This document shows, one piece after another, positions 31,613-40,565 of a DNA stretch of 64,000 nucleotides (its first letter is position 1; each line of letters starts with the position of its first letter). The position numbers and the translations under genes are program-made. The notes beneath the pieces were generated by a model. That model saw only the letters and a list, made by a program, of their open reading frames with translations, ran no database searches and had not been told where the DNA came from. This stretch comes from an uncultured Lachnoclostridium sp. (GTDB taxonomy: Bacteria; Bacillota; Clostridia; Lachnospirales; Lachnospiraceae), in contig CAMKRZ010000001.1 of assembly GCA_946415315.1 (NCBI GenBank), forward strand, positions 62,001 to 126,000, written 5' to 3'.

Positions 31613-32746
31613 ATGAGAAAATTCGGCAGTTGCATCAATTATATCACCGTTGATCTGATCAGGATCTGGAAATCGTGCGACGAGGCTCATTTTGAGGAGG
31701 AGCGGGACCGATATCTCTCTTCGCAGGATCTGCCGCGTGACTCCGGCTTCTATCGGATGGACTATGATTGGATGCGGAAAATGGTCCGGTTCATCGACCG
31801 GTACGTCGACAGCGTCACCTGCGAGAACGAGATGAAGATGGAGATCTTCTTCCGGGCGGACCAGCCGGCGTTCATCGACGACGAGGTCAATACGGAGTTG
31901 TTCGATTTTTCGTATGCTGACAGGATATATGCGTTCGCGCAGGAAAATAACCTGAGCGTCAGGATCCACACGATCGTGTGGTACCGCCATGTCCCCGTGC
32001 AGCTTACGGAGTACCTGACCGGCAGGAGCGCGGAGGAGCGGAAAAGCCTGACGCTTGCGTTTATCAGGGCGTATATGCAGTGCCTGAAGGAGAGATATCC
32101 GGACGCCTATTGCGTGGACGTACTCAATGAGATCGCGGCCGATCCGGATGAGCTTAATAGTCTTCGGGAAGAGGGGCTGCCCGGGTACGAGTACGATGAC
32201 GAGGGCGTCCGCATCGACGACTGGTACAGGCTTTTGGGCAGGCACTATTACATCGAGGTGTTCCGGCTGGCGAGGGAGGTCTTCGGGGATCGGATCAAGC
32301 TGTTTTACAATGACAACAACGAGGGCAACATGGAGAAGCAGGTCACGTACAAAACGGTGATCGGGCACCTTCGGGAGTACGGGCAGAAGCACGGGATCCG
32401 GCTGATCGACGGCTTCGGGATGCAGTGCCACTTCTGGGGCTCCGTGGATGAGAACGCGGAGTTCATGGAGGATATGTTCCGGTTTTACACGAGCCTCGGT
32501 GTGGAGCTGCAGGTCACGGAATTCGACGTGAGCAACCACAGCACAAAGGAGATACAGGACGCCATATTCCGCAATTTCGCGGAAGTTGCCGGGCGATACG
32601 GCGTTGAGGCATTCACGGTGTGGGGACTGAACGACACGATCTCCTGGCTGCCGGGGGAGGATGCGTCACTGGTGGGCGATGACGGCGAACTGAAGCCGTT
32701 TGCCATGAAGTATATCGAGACATTTTCCGAAAAATGTAATCGTTAA
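31613..32746 (+). CDS. Cytoplasmic GH10 endo-1,4-beta-xylanase
   Basis: A 377-residue (beta/alpha)8 glycosidase of family GH10. The substrate-binding HTIVWYRHVP corresponds to the family HTLVWH segment. The acid/base is Glu173 in VDVLNE and the nucleophile Glu303 in LQVTEFDVSN. There is no signal peptide, so it should act inside the cell on short xylo-oligosaccharides, as in other intracellular GH10 enzymes. AAGGAG precedes the ATG at 31613. It lies 10 nt after a small membrane protein and 13 nt before a tandem kinase-like gene. A CE15-like glucuronoyl esterase at 60.1 kb could act on related substrates. Confidence 0.9.
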   Translation: MRKFGSCINYITVDLIRIWKSCDEAHFEEERDRYLSSQDLPRDSGFYRMDYDWMRKMVRFIDRYVDSVTCENEMKMEIFFRADQPAFIDDEVNTELFDFSYADRIYAFAQENNLSVRIHTIVWYRHVPVQLTEYLTGRSAEERKSLTLAFIRAYMQCLKERYPDAYCVDVLNEIAADPDELNSLREEGLPGYEYDDEGVRIDDWYRLLGRHYYIEVFRLAREVFGDRIKLFYNDNNEGNMEKQVTYKTVIGHLREYGQKHGIRLIDGFGMQCHFWGSVDENAEFMEDMFRFYTSLGVELQVTEFDVSNHSTKEIQDAIFRNFAEVAGRYGVEAFTVWGLNDTISWLPGEDASLVGDDGELKPFAMKYIETFSEKCNR

Positions 32747-32759
32747 GCAGGGGGATAAC

Positions 32760-34580
32760 TTGTTGGAAAATACGTTGGACAAGCGCCGGATACAGGATGT
32801 TCTGGCGCGATGGGACCTGGGCGATCCGTGCGTGGAAGCCAGCCTGAAGGAGAGCGAGGCCAGACCGGTCTACCGGATCAAGGCGGACTCCGGCCGCTAT
32901 ATCCTGAAAGGGTTTTCGTGCGATATGCCGGAGAACACGATCCGCAGCAATGTGCAGGCGCATCTCTTTCTGGGAAATGAGAAGGGGATGGCGCCCGCGA
33001 TCATCAGTGCTAAATCCGGCGAGGATTACATCAGCGAACAGGGATATTGGTTTTATTTGATGGAGTACGTCGAAGGGCGCCAGATGGAGGAGACACCGGA
33101 CGATGAATTCCTGCTCGGACAGGCGGCGCGAGAGCTGCATGGACTGCGAAAGTACGGGATCAGGACCCCGTTTACGCAGAGCAAACAAGGGTATTACGAG
33201 TGGTTTCGGGACCGCGGTTTTGTCGCGGAATTTGATGCGATCCTCGACGCGATCCCTGATTTTGAGAAGCTCGATCAGTGTTTCGTTCACACGGACCTTG
33301 GGCCGCACAATGCGATGATCCGAAACGACGGAAAGGTGATCTTCATCGACCTGGACGATTCCGGCATCGGCAGCCGGTTTCTGGATCTCGGCTGGCCGTT
33401 CATCATGCAGTTTGTGGACTTCAACCACGACACCGAGGAGATGAACTATCGCTTCGACCTGGCGGAGAGCTTTCTGCGGGGCTACTACGGAGACGAAGGC
33501 GTCACGAGGGAAGAGTATGACCTGGTGTTCTACGGAGCGGAGCAGATGCACATTTCGTACATGCAGACGTACGGTCCGTACGCTGTGGATTCGCTTTGGA
33601 AAATATTGAATTTCGGAATCGCGCAGAAGGAAGAACTGTGGAACCGAATGCAAACCCGCCGGCTGACGGAAATACTGGCGGAGTACTACGGGATTGATGG
33701 TGCGTCCGTCTCGCTGTTGCGAGAAGGAGGCGGCCGGACATACATCGTAAACAGTGATGCGAAGTACCTTTTGAAGGTGATCGGGAATGCGTTCGCGGAG
33801 ACTGCAAGGCAGTCGGCTGCGGTCATGCGGTATCTGGAGGAAAATGATTTTCCGGTGCCGAGGATGATCCTGACGAAGGACGGCGACGCAATCTTTGAGG
33901 AGATCATCGCCGGCGAAAAGAAACTGATCGAGCTCATGGAGTTCGTAGAAGGCGATGAGCCGGATATGACTGTCACTGCCGCAGAAGTCGGCGAGCTGGT
34001 CGGATGGTTTCACCGGTTGATGGACTGCTATCCGACAGCGCCGGTTTCGCATGGAAAGGATTTCTTCGTCGGGCGGTATTTGGACTGCCTTCGCAGGAAG
34101 AGTTATCCGAGGCATGCGGAATACGAGGAGCTTGGCGAGCGGCTGTGGGAGAGGGTGAAGGACCTTCCGCAGGGCATTTGCCACGGCGATCTGCACAGAG
34201 GAAATCTGATCCGAACCGCGGACGGGAAAATCTATCTCGTCGATTTTGACACCGTCTGCACGGCACCGCGGATGTTTGACATCATGGTCATGAGCGACAT
34301 GACGGACTACTTCAACCTGAAGCCGGAGGACATCGAGGAAACGAAGCAGGTGTACCGTGATTTCCTGACGGGATACAGAGAGCATCATGAGCTCAGCCTT
34401 CGGGAAGAAGAATCATTTTCCGACTGGGTGGCAATCCGGCATTATCAGTTGCAGGCGACGATCCTGGAGATCCACGGCATCGACTGCATCAACGAGCAGT
34501 TCGTCGACTGGCAGCTGTATTGGCTGAACAAATGGCTGGAGAACGCGGAATCAGAGGATTTTGGAGCGAACAATGAGTGA
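32760..34580 (+). CDS. Tandem aminoglycoside phosphotransferase (APH)-fold protein
   Basis: A 606-residue cytoplasmic protein made of two APH/choline-kinase-type domains. The first (~1-300) has HTDLGPHN at 177-184 and metal ligand IDLDD at ~196-200. The second (~310-606) has HGDLHRGN at 475-482 and VDFD at ~494-497. Both catalytic loops look intact. The fold phosphorylates small hydroxyl-bearing molecules; the substrate is unknown. The start is a TTG at 32760, six bases after AGGGGG, with TTG at 32763 as alternative. Its end overlaps the next gene by 8 nt, linking it to an ABC transporter. Confidence 0.85.
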   Translation: MLENTLDKRRIQDVLARWDLGDPCVEASLKESEARPVYRIKADSGRYILKGFSCDMPENTIRSNVQAHLFLGNEKGMAPAIISAKSGEDYISEQGYWFYLMEYVEGRQMEETPDDEFLLGQAARELHGLRKYGIRTPFTQSKQGYYEWFRDRGFVAEFDAILDAIPDFEKLDQCFVHTDLGPHNAMIRNDGKVIFIDLDDSGIGSRFLDLGWPFIMQFVDFNHDTEEMNYRFDLAESFLRGYYGDEGVTREEYDLVFYGAEQMHISYMQTYGPYAVDSLWKILNFGIAQKEELWNRMQTRRLTEILAEYYGIDGASVSLLREGGGRTYIVNSDAKYLLKVIGNAFAETARQSAAVMRYLEENDFPVPRMILTKDGDAIFEEIIAGEKKLIELMEFVEGDEPDMTVTAAEVGELVGWFHRLMDCYPTAPVSHGKDFFVGRYLDCLRRKSYPRHAEYEELGERLWERVKDLPQGICHGDLHRGNLIRTADGKIYLVDFDTVCTAPRMFDIMVMSDMTDYFNLKPEDIEETKQVYRDFLTGYREHHELSLREEESFSDWVAIRHYQLQATILEIHGIDCINEQFVDWQLYWLNKWLENAESEDFGANNE

Positions 34581-35487
34581 GACGATTCTGGAGATCAAAA
34601 AACTTACGAAGTACTACGGCAAGGTCAAGGGCGTCGAGAATCTTTCGCTCTCCCTGAACAAGGGGGAGATCTTCGGCTTTATCGGCCCGAACGGCGCCGG
34701 CAAATCCACGACAATCCGTTCGATCATGAACCTGATCAACAAGGATTCGGGCTCAGTTTGGTTCGACGGCCGCGAACTTACTCGGGACGACGTGGAGGCG
34801 AAAAGTCGGATCGGATATCTTCCGAGCGAGGTTTTTCTGTACGACGATCTCACGGTGAAGGGAATCTTTGACCATCACGAGAGCTTTTACCGCAATTACA
34901 GCCGTGCGGCCGGGATCCATGAGAAGCGGCAGACGCTTGTCGAGAGGCTGAAACTCGACGAGTCCCGGAAAATCGAGGACCTCTCCTTAGGGAATCTTAA
35001 GAAAGTCGGAATTGTTCTGGCGCTGATGCACGAGCCGGAACTGATCATCATGGATGAGCCGACGAGCGGACTGGATCCGATCATGCAGAATGTGTTCTAT
35101 GAGCTTTTGAAGGAGGAGCGGGAAAAAGGCAACACCGTGTTCTATTCCACGCACATCCTGAGCGAGGTATCGAAGATCTGCGACCGCGTGGGAATCATCC
35201 GGAACGGGGAACTGATCCGGGCCGGGCAGGTCGACGAGATCAGTGACAAACAGCTTACGTTCGTGACGGTCACCGCGGATGATGTCGACGCGCTGACAGC
35301 GGCGCTCGGCGTGAAGGCGCTTTCGCAGGAGGAAAATACCGTTCGTTTTGCGAACAATATGCCCGACGATGAGCTGATCAAAAAACTGGCGAACTTTCGG
35401 ATCCGCAAAATCCTCATCGAGGAGGCGACGCTCGAGGAAATGTTCATGCATTACTACGAGGAGGGGCGGGAAGATGATAAAACGTGA
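34573..35487 (+). CDS. ABC transporter ATP-binding protein (ABC-2 type)
   Basis: A 304-residue ATPase. Walker A is GPNGAGKST, the signature is LSLGN (a common variant in drug/bacitracin-type ATPases), Walker B is LIIMDEPTSGLD and the switch is STHILSE. A ~70-residue C-terminal extension is typical of the CcmA/BcrA group. It starts inside the previous gene (overlap 34573-34580) and its end overlaps the permease gene by 14 nt, so the three are translationally coupled. Confidence 0.92.
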   Translation: MSETILEIKKLTKYYGKVKGVENLSLSLNKGEIFGFIGPNGAGKSTTIRSIMNLINKDSGSVWFDGRELTRDDVEAKSRIGYLPSEVFLYDDLTVKGIFDHHESFYRNYSRAAGIHEKRQTLVERLKLDESRKIEDLSLGNLKKVGIVLALMHEPELIIMDEPTSGLDPIMQNVFYELLKEEREKGNTVFYSTHILSEVSKICDRVGIIRNGELIRAGQVDEISDKQLTFVTVTADDVDALTAALGVKALSQEENTVRFANNMPDDELIKKLANFRIRKILIEEATLEEMFMHYYEEGREDDKT

Positions 35488-36265
35488 GTTAAGAGTCAAT
35501 CTGAGAGGATTTATCATCTGGACCGGAACCATGCTGGTGCTTCTCTTTCTGATCTACCTGGTCTACCCGTCGATCGTCAGTGACGGCAAGGGGAACAAGG
35601 TGAACGAGATGCTGGAGGCTTTTCCTCCGGAACTTCTGAAAGCGTTCAACATGGACATCGCCGGGCTGGATTCCGCCTTCGGATGGCTGAAGTCGGAGGG
35701 CTTTGTGTTTCTGTACCTGATCATCGGCATTTACAGCTGCCTTCTCGGTTCGAACATCCTCCTGAAGGAGGAGAGCGAGAAAACGATCGAGTATCTGGCG
35801 GCGCTTCCGATCACCAGACGAAAGGTAGCCGCGGACAAGATCATCGTTTCCATGATCTACATACTCTCGATGATCGTGGTCCTCGGAGTGTTCAATATGA
35901 TCGCGCTGAACATCTCGGAGACACCGGACAACGCGCAGTTGTTGCTGCTGAGCGTCACGCCGGTATTTCCGGCTATCGTGCTGTTTGCGCTTGGCCTGTT
36001 CATCTCCACGTTTACGCACAAGACGAAGAAAATGCTCGGCATCAGCATCGGCATGGTTTTCGCAGCGTACATCCTGGGCGTGATCTCAGAGATGGGAGAG
36101 AAGGTGGAAGGCTTCAAATACCTGTCCGTCTTTACCCTGGCAGACTCCAGGAGGGTGATCACGAAGTCCGAACTGAATCCGATCTGTGTCGTGATCAGCG
36201 TGGTCCTTTTGGCAGTGTTTATCGCCCTTTCCCTGGTGCGGTATCAGAAGAAGGAACTGGTGTAA
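35474..36265 (+). CDS. ABC-2 type permease
   Basis: A 263-residue integral membrane protein with about six helices. A first helix near residue 15 precedes a ~50-residue outer loop, then helices near 75, 115, 155, 190 and 240. The LKEESEKTIEYLAALPITRRK segment is the typical ABC-2 coupling region. It pairs with the ATPase encoded directly upstream. Substrate unknown. Confidence 0.88.
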   Translation: MIKRELRVNLRGFIIWTGTMLVLLFLIYLVYPSIVSDGKGNKVNEMLEAFPPELLKAFNMDIAGLDSAFGWLKSEGFVFLYLIIGIYSCLLGSNILLKEESEKTIEYLAALPITRRKVAADKIIVSMIYILSMIVVLGVFNMIALNISETPDNAQLLLLSVTPVFPAIVLFALGLFISTFTHKTKKMLGISIGMVFAAYILGVISEMGEKVEGFKYLSVFTLADSRRVITKSELNPICVVISVVLLAVFIALSLVRYQKKELV

Positions 36266-36341
36266 CAACAGGATCCGGATTTGGAAAATGATAATTCTAC
36301 AATAGTAGTATTTAGTGTTTGCACGGAAAAGGAGGAACAAC

Positions 36342-36908
36342 ATGGGAAAGATCAGTTTGAGACCGAACAATGATTTTTGTCCGCAGACGCTGTTTTTGTA
36401 CGGAACTTACGATGAGCAGGGAAACCCGGATTTCGGGCTCTTCTGCTGGTTCAGTTATATCTGGGAGCATGAGATGGGCGTTATGTGCTGTCTCGGCGGC
36501 AACAAGCTCACGAAGGACAACATAAAACGGAACAAAGTATTTTCCGCCAATCTGGTCACTGAGGAGTTGCTGCCTGTTGCGGACTACCTTGGCAACGTGG
36601 GCGGGGACAATCCCGACAAGATGAAGATTGCTCTGGACATCGGCAAGGGCGCGGTGCTGGATGTGCCTGTGCTTGAGAAGGCGCCGGTCGTATTCGAACT
36701 GGAAGTGACCGATATCATCACGAAGGGCGACGGCGATATCATGCTTTGCAAGATCCGCAACGTGCTGCAGGACGAATCGTTGTCCTCCGATGAGAGCGTG
36801 GAGCAGAAGCTTCGTCGCATCGCTCCGGTCAAGACGACTGCGCAGACGTATCTGGGCTATGACGGCAGATCTCTCGGCGCATGGGGAGAACCGATGAAGC
36901 AGCTCTGA
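36342..36908 (+). CDS. Flavin reductase-like FMN-binding protein
   Basis: A 188-residue protein of the flavin reductase-like split-barrel family. LFLYGTYDEQGNPDFGLFCWFSY and the CCLGGNKLTKDNIKRNKVFSAN segment match the FMN-binding core, in which a strand with Thr/Lys-Asn contacts the flavin phosphate. It probably uses FMN as cofactor in an NAD(P)H-linked reduction. The ATG at 36342 follows a strong AAGGAGG. No partner gene is adjacent. Confidence 0.8.
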   Translation: MGKISLRPNNDFCPQTLFLYGTYDEQGNPDFGLFCWFSYIWEHEMGVMCCLGGNKLTKDNIKRNKVFSANLVTEELLPVADYLGNVGGDNPDKMKIALDIGKGAVLDVPVLEKAPVVFELEVTDIITKGDGDIMLCKIRNVLQDESLSSDESVEQKLRRIAPVKTTAQTYLGYDGRSLGAWGEPMKQL

Positions 36909-36939
36909 TCCTGGGACTGTTTGCGAAAGTGAGGGAGAA

Positions 36940-37386
36940 ATGAGTTCAAAACCGACAGTTTTATATCACGGCAGTCAGTATCGGTTTGATGTTGTGAAGC
37001 CGATGAAGGCCAATGGTCAGTGTGAGGCGGAAGCGCAGATGGGCGTCTATGCGGCCGCGACGCCGGAGGAGGTGATCCCCTTTGCGCTGCCGTTTCGGTG
37101 GTATCCGGATTCGCCTGAGGGAAAACTTTCCTTCGATTCGGACGGGATCCGGAGTTTTCTGCGTTACGGATCCATCGACCCGGAGGGCAAGGGATATATC
37201 TACGTTCTTCCGTCCGATACATTCGAACTGGTCGATGCCTGGGAGTGGGTCTCAAGGACAGAAGTCAAGCCGATTGAGGTGATCGAGATCCGGGTGAAGG
37301 ACTACTGGGATACGATTTCATTTTCCGAGGAAGCGAAAGAGATTCAGAGGAAGTTGTACGGAGATCCTTTTTGTAAAGACAGTTGA
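36940..37386 (+). CDS. Small protein with ADP-ribosyltransferase-like LYHGS motif
   Basis: A 148-residue protein. It opens with VLYHGSQYRFDVVKP, and later MGVYAAATPEEVIPFALP: the pattern of an H-G-S/T strand followed by a Y/F-A-T-S-like strand and a helix, seen in the ADP-ribosyltransferase/Tpt1/DUF3990 fold. The glutamate-bearing third motif could be IEVIEIR near residue 122. This suggests an NAD-binding fold, but no activity is proven and the toxin role of relatives is not implied. AGGGAG precedes the ATG. No obvious antitoxin lies next to it. Confidence 0.5.
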   Translation: MSSKPTVLYHGSQYRFDVVKPMKANGQCEAEAQMGVYAAATPEEVIPFALPFRWYPDSPEGKLSFDSDGIRSFLRYGSIDPEGKGYIYVLPSDTFELVDAWEWVSRTEVKPIEVIEIRVKDYWDTISFSEEAKEIQRKLYGDPFCKDS

Positions 37387-37456
37387 AACGTGATGCGAGA
37401 TGTCGGAGAGACGCCGGAATTAACGGTAATGATCATTCGGTCGAGGGAGGCATAGT

Positions 37457-38011
37457 TTGAAAACACTTATCTTGAACGGATCGCCCCGAGTGGCGGGAGA
37501 TACCGTGAGTCTGATCAATCGATTGACAGAGCTTCTTGAGGGCGAGTATAAGGTCGTGAATGCCTACCGGAGCAACATTTCCCCCTGCATGGACTGCAGG
37601 TACTGTTGGACAAAACCGGGTTGTGCCATCAAGGACGAGATGCAGGATGTCTATCGCTACATCGAGGATTGCGACAACATCGTCATAGCATCCCCTATCT
37701 ATTTCTCCGAATTGACGGGGAAAATGCTGGATGTCGGCAGCAGACTTCAAACATTTTTCTGTGGCAGGTTTTTCCGCAAAGAAGAGGTAAGCATAAAACC
37801 CAAGAAGGGTGCGGTGATTCTTGTGGGCGGCGGCGACGGACGGATTGAAAAACCGTATGAGACAGCGTGCACTCTTATGCACCACATGAATTGTCAGGCC
37901 ATTCACGAAGTTGTCTGCAGCTTCAACACAAATGTCGTTCCTGCGATCGATGATAAAAAGGCAGTTGAGGGAATTGAGCAAATCGCAAAGTTCCTTAACA
38001 CCAAAGAATAA
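37457..38011 (+). CDS. Flavodoxin-fold NAD(P)H-dependent FMN reductase
   Basis: A 184-residue flavoprotein related to the one at 1122-1751. LILNGSPRVAGDT binds the FMN phosphate. CMDCRYCWTKPGC is the cysteine cluster and SPIYFSELTGKML the second flavin loop. The start is TTG at 37457, six bases after GGGAGG; no ATG fits. The electron acceptor is unknown. Confidence 0.82.
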   Translation: MKTLILNGSPRVAGDTVSLINRLTELLEGEYKVVNAYRSNISPCMDCRYCWTKPGCAIKDEMQDVYRYIEDCDNIVIASPIYFSELTGKMLDVGSRLQTFFCGRFFRKEEVSIKPKKGAVILVGGGDGRIEKPYETACTLMHHMNCQAIHEVVCSFNTNVVPAIDDKKAVEGIEQIAKFLNTKE

Positions 38012-38134
38012 GCGTGAATGGATTGAACTATCCGCCTGATGAGAGCATGAATTGTCGGGAAGAAATCCTCTTTTTGCTTTATACTTTATGCAACGGGTGC
38101 GAATGCATCGGATTTATCGAGAACGGAGGATGCT

Positions 38135-39007
38135 ATGGAACAGACGATCAGGGAATGGCTGCTGGAAGAAACCAATCCGGAGGTGCGCCTGCGGGCGCTC
38201 AAGGAGTATGTCGGATTGCCTGACGATGACGAGCAGGTTGTTGCGTGTAAGCAGGCACTGCTGCAGAGCAAGATCTATGAGCGCGGGCTCAGGAAGCTTA
38301 AGAAAGACAAACCCTGGGATAAGTATGATGCGATCATGAGCTTTGCCGAGTGGGGATTGACCCGTGACGATATCGGACAGGATATCGACGAGGACGTTTT
38401 CGCGTTGATCGAGAGCACCGGGTTTAAGATGTTGTGCGGGGAACCGCTCCTTCTTCGGAACTTGGTAAAGCTTGGATATTATTCGGAGAGTATTGTAAAG
38501 AACGAGATTGACAGTGTACTTCGGCTGATCAAGGAAGACGGCGGGTTCGGCTGCATCAGCACAAACAAAAAGATGAACGACCCGAGAAAGCCGCACAAGA
38601 GCTGCGCGAGGCTGACGGTGGAATATCTTCTGCTGGCAGCGGAACTGCATTTGCAGGGATATCCGCAGGAATGCGAAAGTGCGTTGGCACATTATTTTAC
38701 GAAGCGAAATATCTTCTATCGGACAGATGACATGAAAACGCCGATGGTGGATGTGATGCTCGGGACGTTCTATCCGCCGGATCCGATCAAGATCGGGGCG
38801 CACATGATCGTCTATGCCCTGAGAACTCTGGGAGTTGCGCCGGAGTCGGAGGCGATGCAGGCCGGATATGAGGTGCTGAACCGGCACCGTCTGGAGAACG
38901 GACGATATATCCTGACCGCCTCGAAGAGTGTTCCGGCGTTTAAGGCGGGAGATGTCGGAGAGGCCAATAAGTGGGTCACGTTATACGCGTCTATGGCGAT
39001 GAAATAA
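38135..39007 (+). CDS. Predicted alpha-toroid/terpenoid-cyclase-like fold protein
   Basis: A 290-residue soluble, largely helical protein. Pairs of helices with repeated segments (GGFGCISTNKK, NGRYILTASK) and turns such as RLTVEYLLLAA resemble the (alpha/alpha)6 toroid of prenyltransferase/squalene-cyclase-like proteins. The aspartate-rich catalytic motif of true cyclases is absent. Function unknown. CGGAGG precedes the ATG. Confidence 0.5.
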   Translation: MEQTIREWLLEETNPEVRLRALKEYVGLPDDDEQVVACKQALLQSKIYERGLRKLKKDKPWDKYDAIMSFAEWGLTRDDIGQDIDEDVFALIESTGFKMLCGEPLLLRNLVKLGYYSESIVKNEIDSVLRLIKEDGGFGCISTNKKMNDPRKPHKSCARLTVEYLLLAAELHLQGYPQECESALAHYFTKRNIFYRTDDMKTPMVDVMLGTFYPPDPIKIGAHMIVYALRTLGVAPESEAMQAGYEVLNRHRLENGRYILTASKSVPAFKAGDVGEANKWVTLYASMAMK

Positions 39008-39031
39008 TGTTGACGCGCGCAACCTGAGGTG

Positions 39032-39051
39032 GCATTTTCCGCGGAAAATGC
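39032..39051. repeat. 20-bp perfect palindrome containing the CGGAAAATG word twice
   Basis: Two inverted copies, GCATTTTCCG and its complement, abut between genes. Similar but imperfect inverted pairs occur at 32721 and 58605. See the finding on the overrepresented word. Confidence 0.7.
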
Positions 39052-39093
39052 ACCCCGGGGTTGGTGGAATGTACGGCTTATGCATGATACTCT

Positions 39094-39121
39094 GTACTTG
39101 CGACGCGACGCAGACAAGTAC
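39094..39121. promoter_or_regulatory. Operator-like dyad before the XRE/GyrI-like regulator
   Basis: GTACTTG (39094-39100) and CAAGTAC (39115-39121) form a perfect 7-bp dyad with 14 nt between, 20 nt before the start of a DNA-binding regulator. Autoregulation is plausible. Confidence 0.4.
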
Positions 39122-39140
39122 CGAGTAAAGGAGAAAACGT

Positions 39141-39806
39141 ATGAGCTTCGGAACAAATCTTCAATATCTTCGCCAGCTGAGCGGCATGACGCAGGAGGCG
39201 CTCGCCGAGAAACTGAATGTGAGCCGGCAGACGATCTCAAAGTGGGAGAGCGATGCTGCCAATCCCGAGATGGACAAGGCGCTGGAACTGTGCAAGGTAT
39301 TCAACTGCTCCCTGGACAACCTCTTCCGGGACGAGATGGACAAGCGCAGTACCGCGTACACGAACCTTCGTGTTGAGGAGGTCCCCGGTTTCCGCTACGT
39401 GGAACATACGGTGCTGAGCACCGAACCGGAAAGCGACGCGATGGAGCGCGTTTATAAGATTGCGAAGGAAAATGGGGACACCAACCCGAAGGTGATCGGG
39501 TGGGATTTTCCGCATCTTTCGCATGAGCAGGTGAACGTGTTCAAGATGCATGGCTACACGGCCGCGTGGATCATTCCTGAGGGGATTGCACCCGAAGGAG
39601 TCGAGATTAAGGAGCAACCGACGCACAAATATGCCGCAATCCACATTGACAGACCGTTTGACAATCCGTTCGTCACGATCCCGGGAGCATATCACACCCT
39701 GGGCGACTTCATGAGGACCAACGGTTTGAGGCAGGTGTGGGAAGGCGTTATTCCCTGCTTTGAGACGGACGGCGAGAGCATGGACGTGTATATCGCCTGC
39801 GAATGA
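39141..39806 (+). CDS. XRE-type regulator with GyrI-like effector domain
   Basis: A 221-residue regulator. Residues ~5-60 are an XRE helix-turn-helix (LAEKLNVSRQTISKWE) and ~80-221 a GyrI-like/AraC effector-binding domain with VIGWDFP and YAAIHIDRPF strands. Such proteins bind small hydrophobic ligands and control their own or nearby genes. AAAGGAG lies before the ATG, and a dyad at 39094-39121 could be its operator. A UUCG-capped terminator follows, so it is monocistronic. Confidence 0.85.
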   Translation: MSFGTNLQYLRQLSGMTQEALAEKLNVSRQTISKWESDAANPEMDKALELCKVFNCSLDNLFRDEMDKRSTAYTNLRVEEVPGFRYVEHTVLSTEPESDAMERVYKIAKENGDTNPKVIGWDFPHLSHEQVNVFKMHGYTAAWIIPEGIAPEGVEIKEQPTHKYAAIHIDRPFDNPFVTIPGAYHTLGDFMRTNGLRQVWEGVIPCFETDGESMDVYIACE

Positions 39807-39821
39807 ACCGGTTTTTACAGC

Positions 39822-39850
39822 AAGGAGAGCTTCGGCTCTCCTTTTGTTAT
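39822..39850 (+). terminator. Terminator with UUCG tetraloop
   Basis: AAGGAGAGC (39822-39830), TTCG loop, GCTCTCCTT (39835-39843), then TTGTTAT. A 9-bp stem with a very stable loop. Confidence 0.85.
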
Positions 39851-39878
39851 AGACGGTTATCCGGGGATATGGTAGAAT
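39850..39878 (+). promoter_or_regulatory. Promoter of the HAD phosphatase/methyltransferase pair
   Basis: TAGACG (39850-39855), 17-nt spacer, TAGAAT (39873-39878) preceded by TGg. The leader is about 50 nt. Confidence 0.6.
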
Positions 39879-39935
39879 AGAGCGAAAGAACGCTATCATT
39901 TTACGGATTGCCGTGATGATTCAGGGGGAGATTGA

Positions 39936-40565
39936 ATGGAGAAAAAAACGATTCTGTTTGACATGTACGGAGTGATTCTGAAAGAAAGCAAAGGTTTTTT
40001 CATCCCGTACACATATATGAATTTTGACCAGGCGGAATATGACCGTCTGACAAGGCTTTTCAAAGAGGAGCAGCTGTTCACCAAGGCGTCGAACGGTGAC
40101 ATAACATCGGATGAGTTTCTGACGCGGCTTGGTTATGCCGACCCGCATTTTCATATGGTGAACTACATCGAAAACTTTCTGACATTGGACGAGGGATTCA
40201 TTCCATTTGCCGAGAAATACGCTTCCGTTTATGACTTTGTTTTGCTGTCGAATGATGTGTCCGAATGGAGCGCGTATATCACGGAACACTACGGATTGGA
40301 CAAGTATTTTACGCACAAGATTGTCAGTGGGGATGTAAAATGCCGCAAGCCGGACCGAAAGATCTATGAGATTGCTCTGTCAGAAACCGGAAAGAGACCG
40401 GAGGAGTGCTTCTTCATTGATAACAGCGTGAAGAACCTTATTGTAGCCGGGGAGCTTGGAATCAACCCGATTTTGTTCAATCGGGATCAGGAAGAGTATG
40501 GCGGACTGATTGTGAATGATTTCTCGGAGCTTGCTGGTTTGGTAAGGAGGGAGAGTATAAAATGA
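39936..40565 (+). CDS. HAD-superfamily hydrolase
   Basis: A 209-residue HAD hydrolase. Motif I is LFDMYGV with the nucleophilic Asp, motif II LLSND, motif III Lys in KCRKPDRK, and motif IV FFIDNS. The small helical cap and the order of motifs resemble haloacid-dehalogenase/beta-phosphoglucomutase-type phosphatases. The substrate is unknown. GGGGGAG precedes the ATG. The methyltransferase start overlaps its stop (ATGA), so both are made together. Confidence 0.85.
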   Translation: MEKKTILFDMYGVILKESKGFFIPYTYMNFDQAEYDRLTRLFKEEQLFTKASNGDITSDEFLTRLGYADPHFHMVNYIENFLTLDEGFIPFAEKYASVYDFVLLSNDVSEWSAYITEHYGLDKYFTHKIVSGDVKCRKPDRKIYEIALSETGKRPEECFFIDNSVKNLIVAGELGINPILFNRDQEEYGGLIVNDFSELAGLVRRESIK

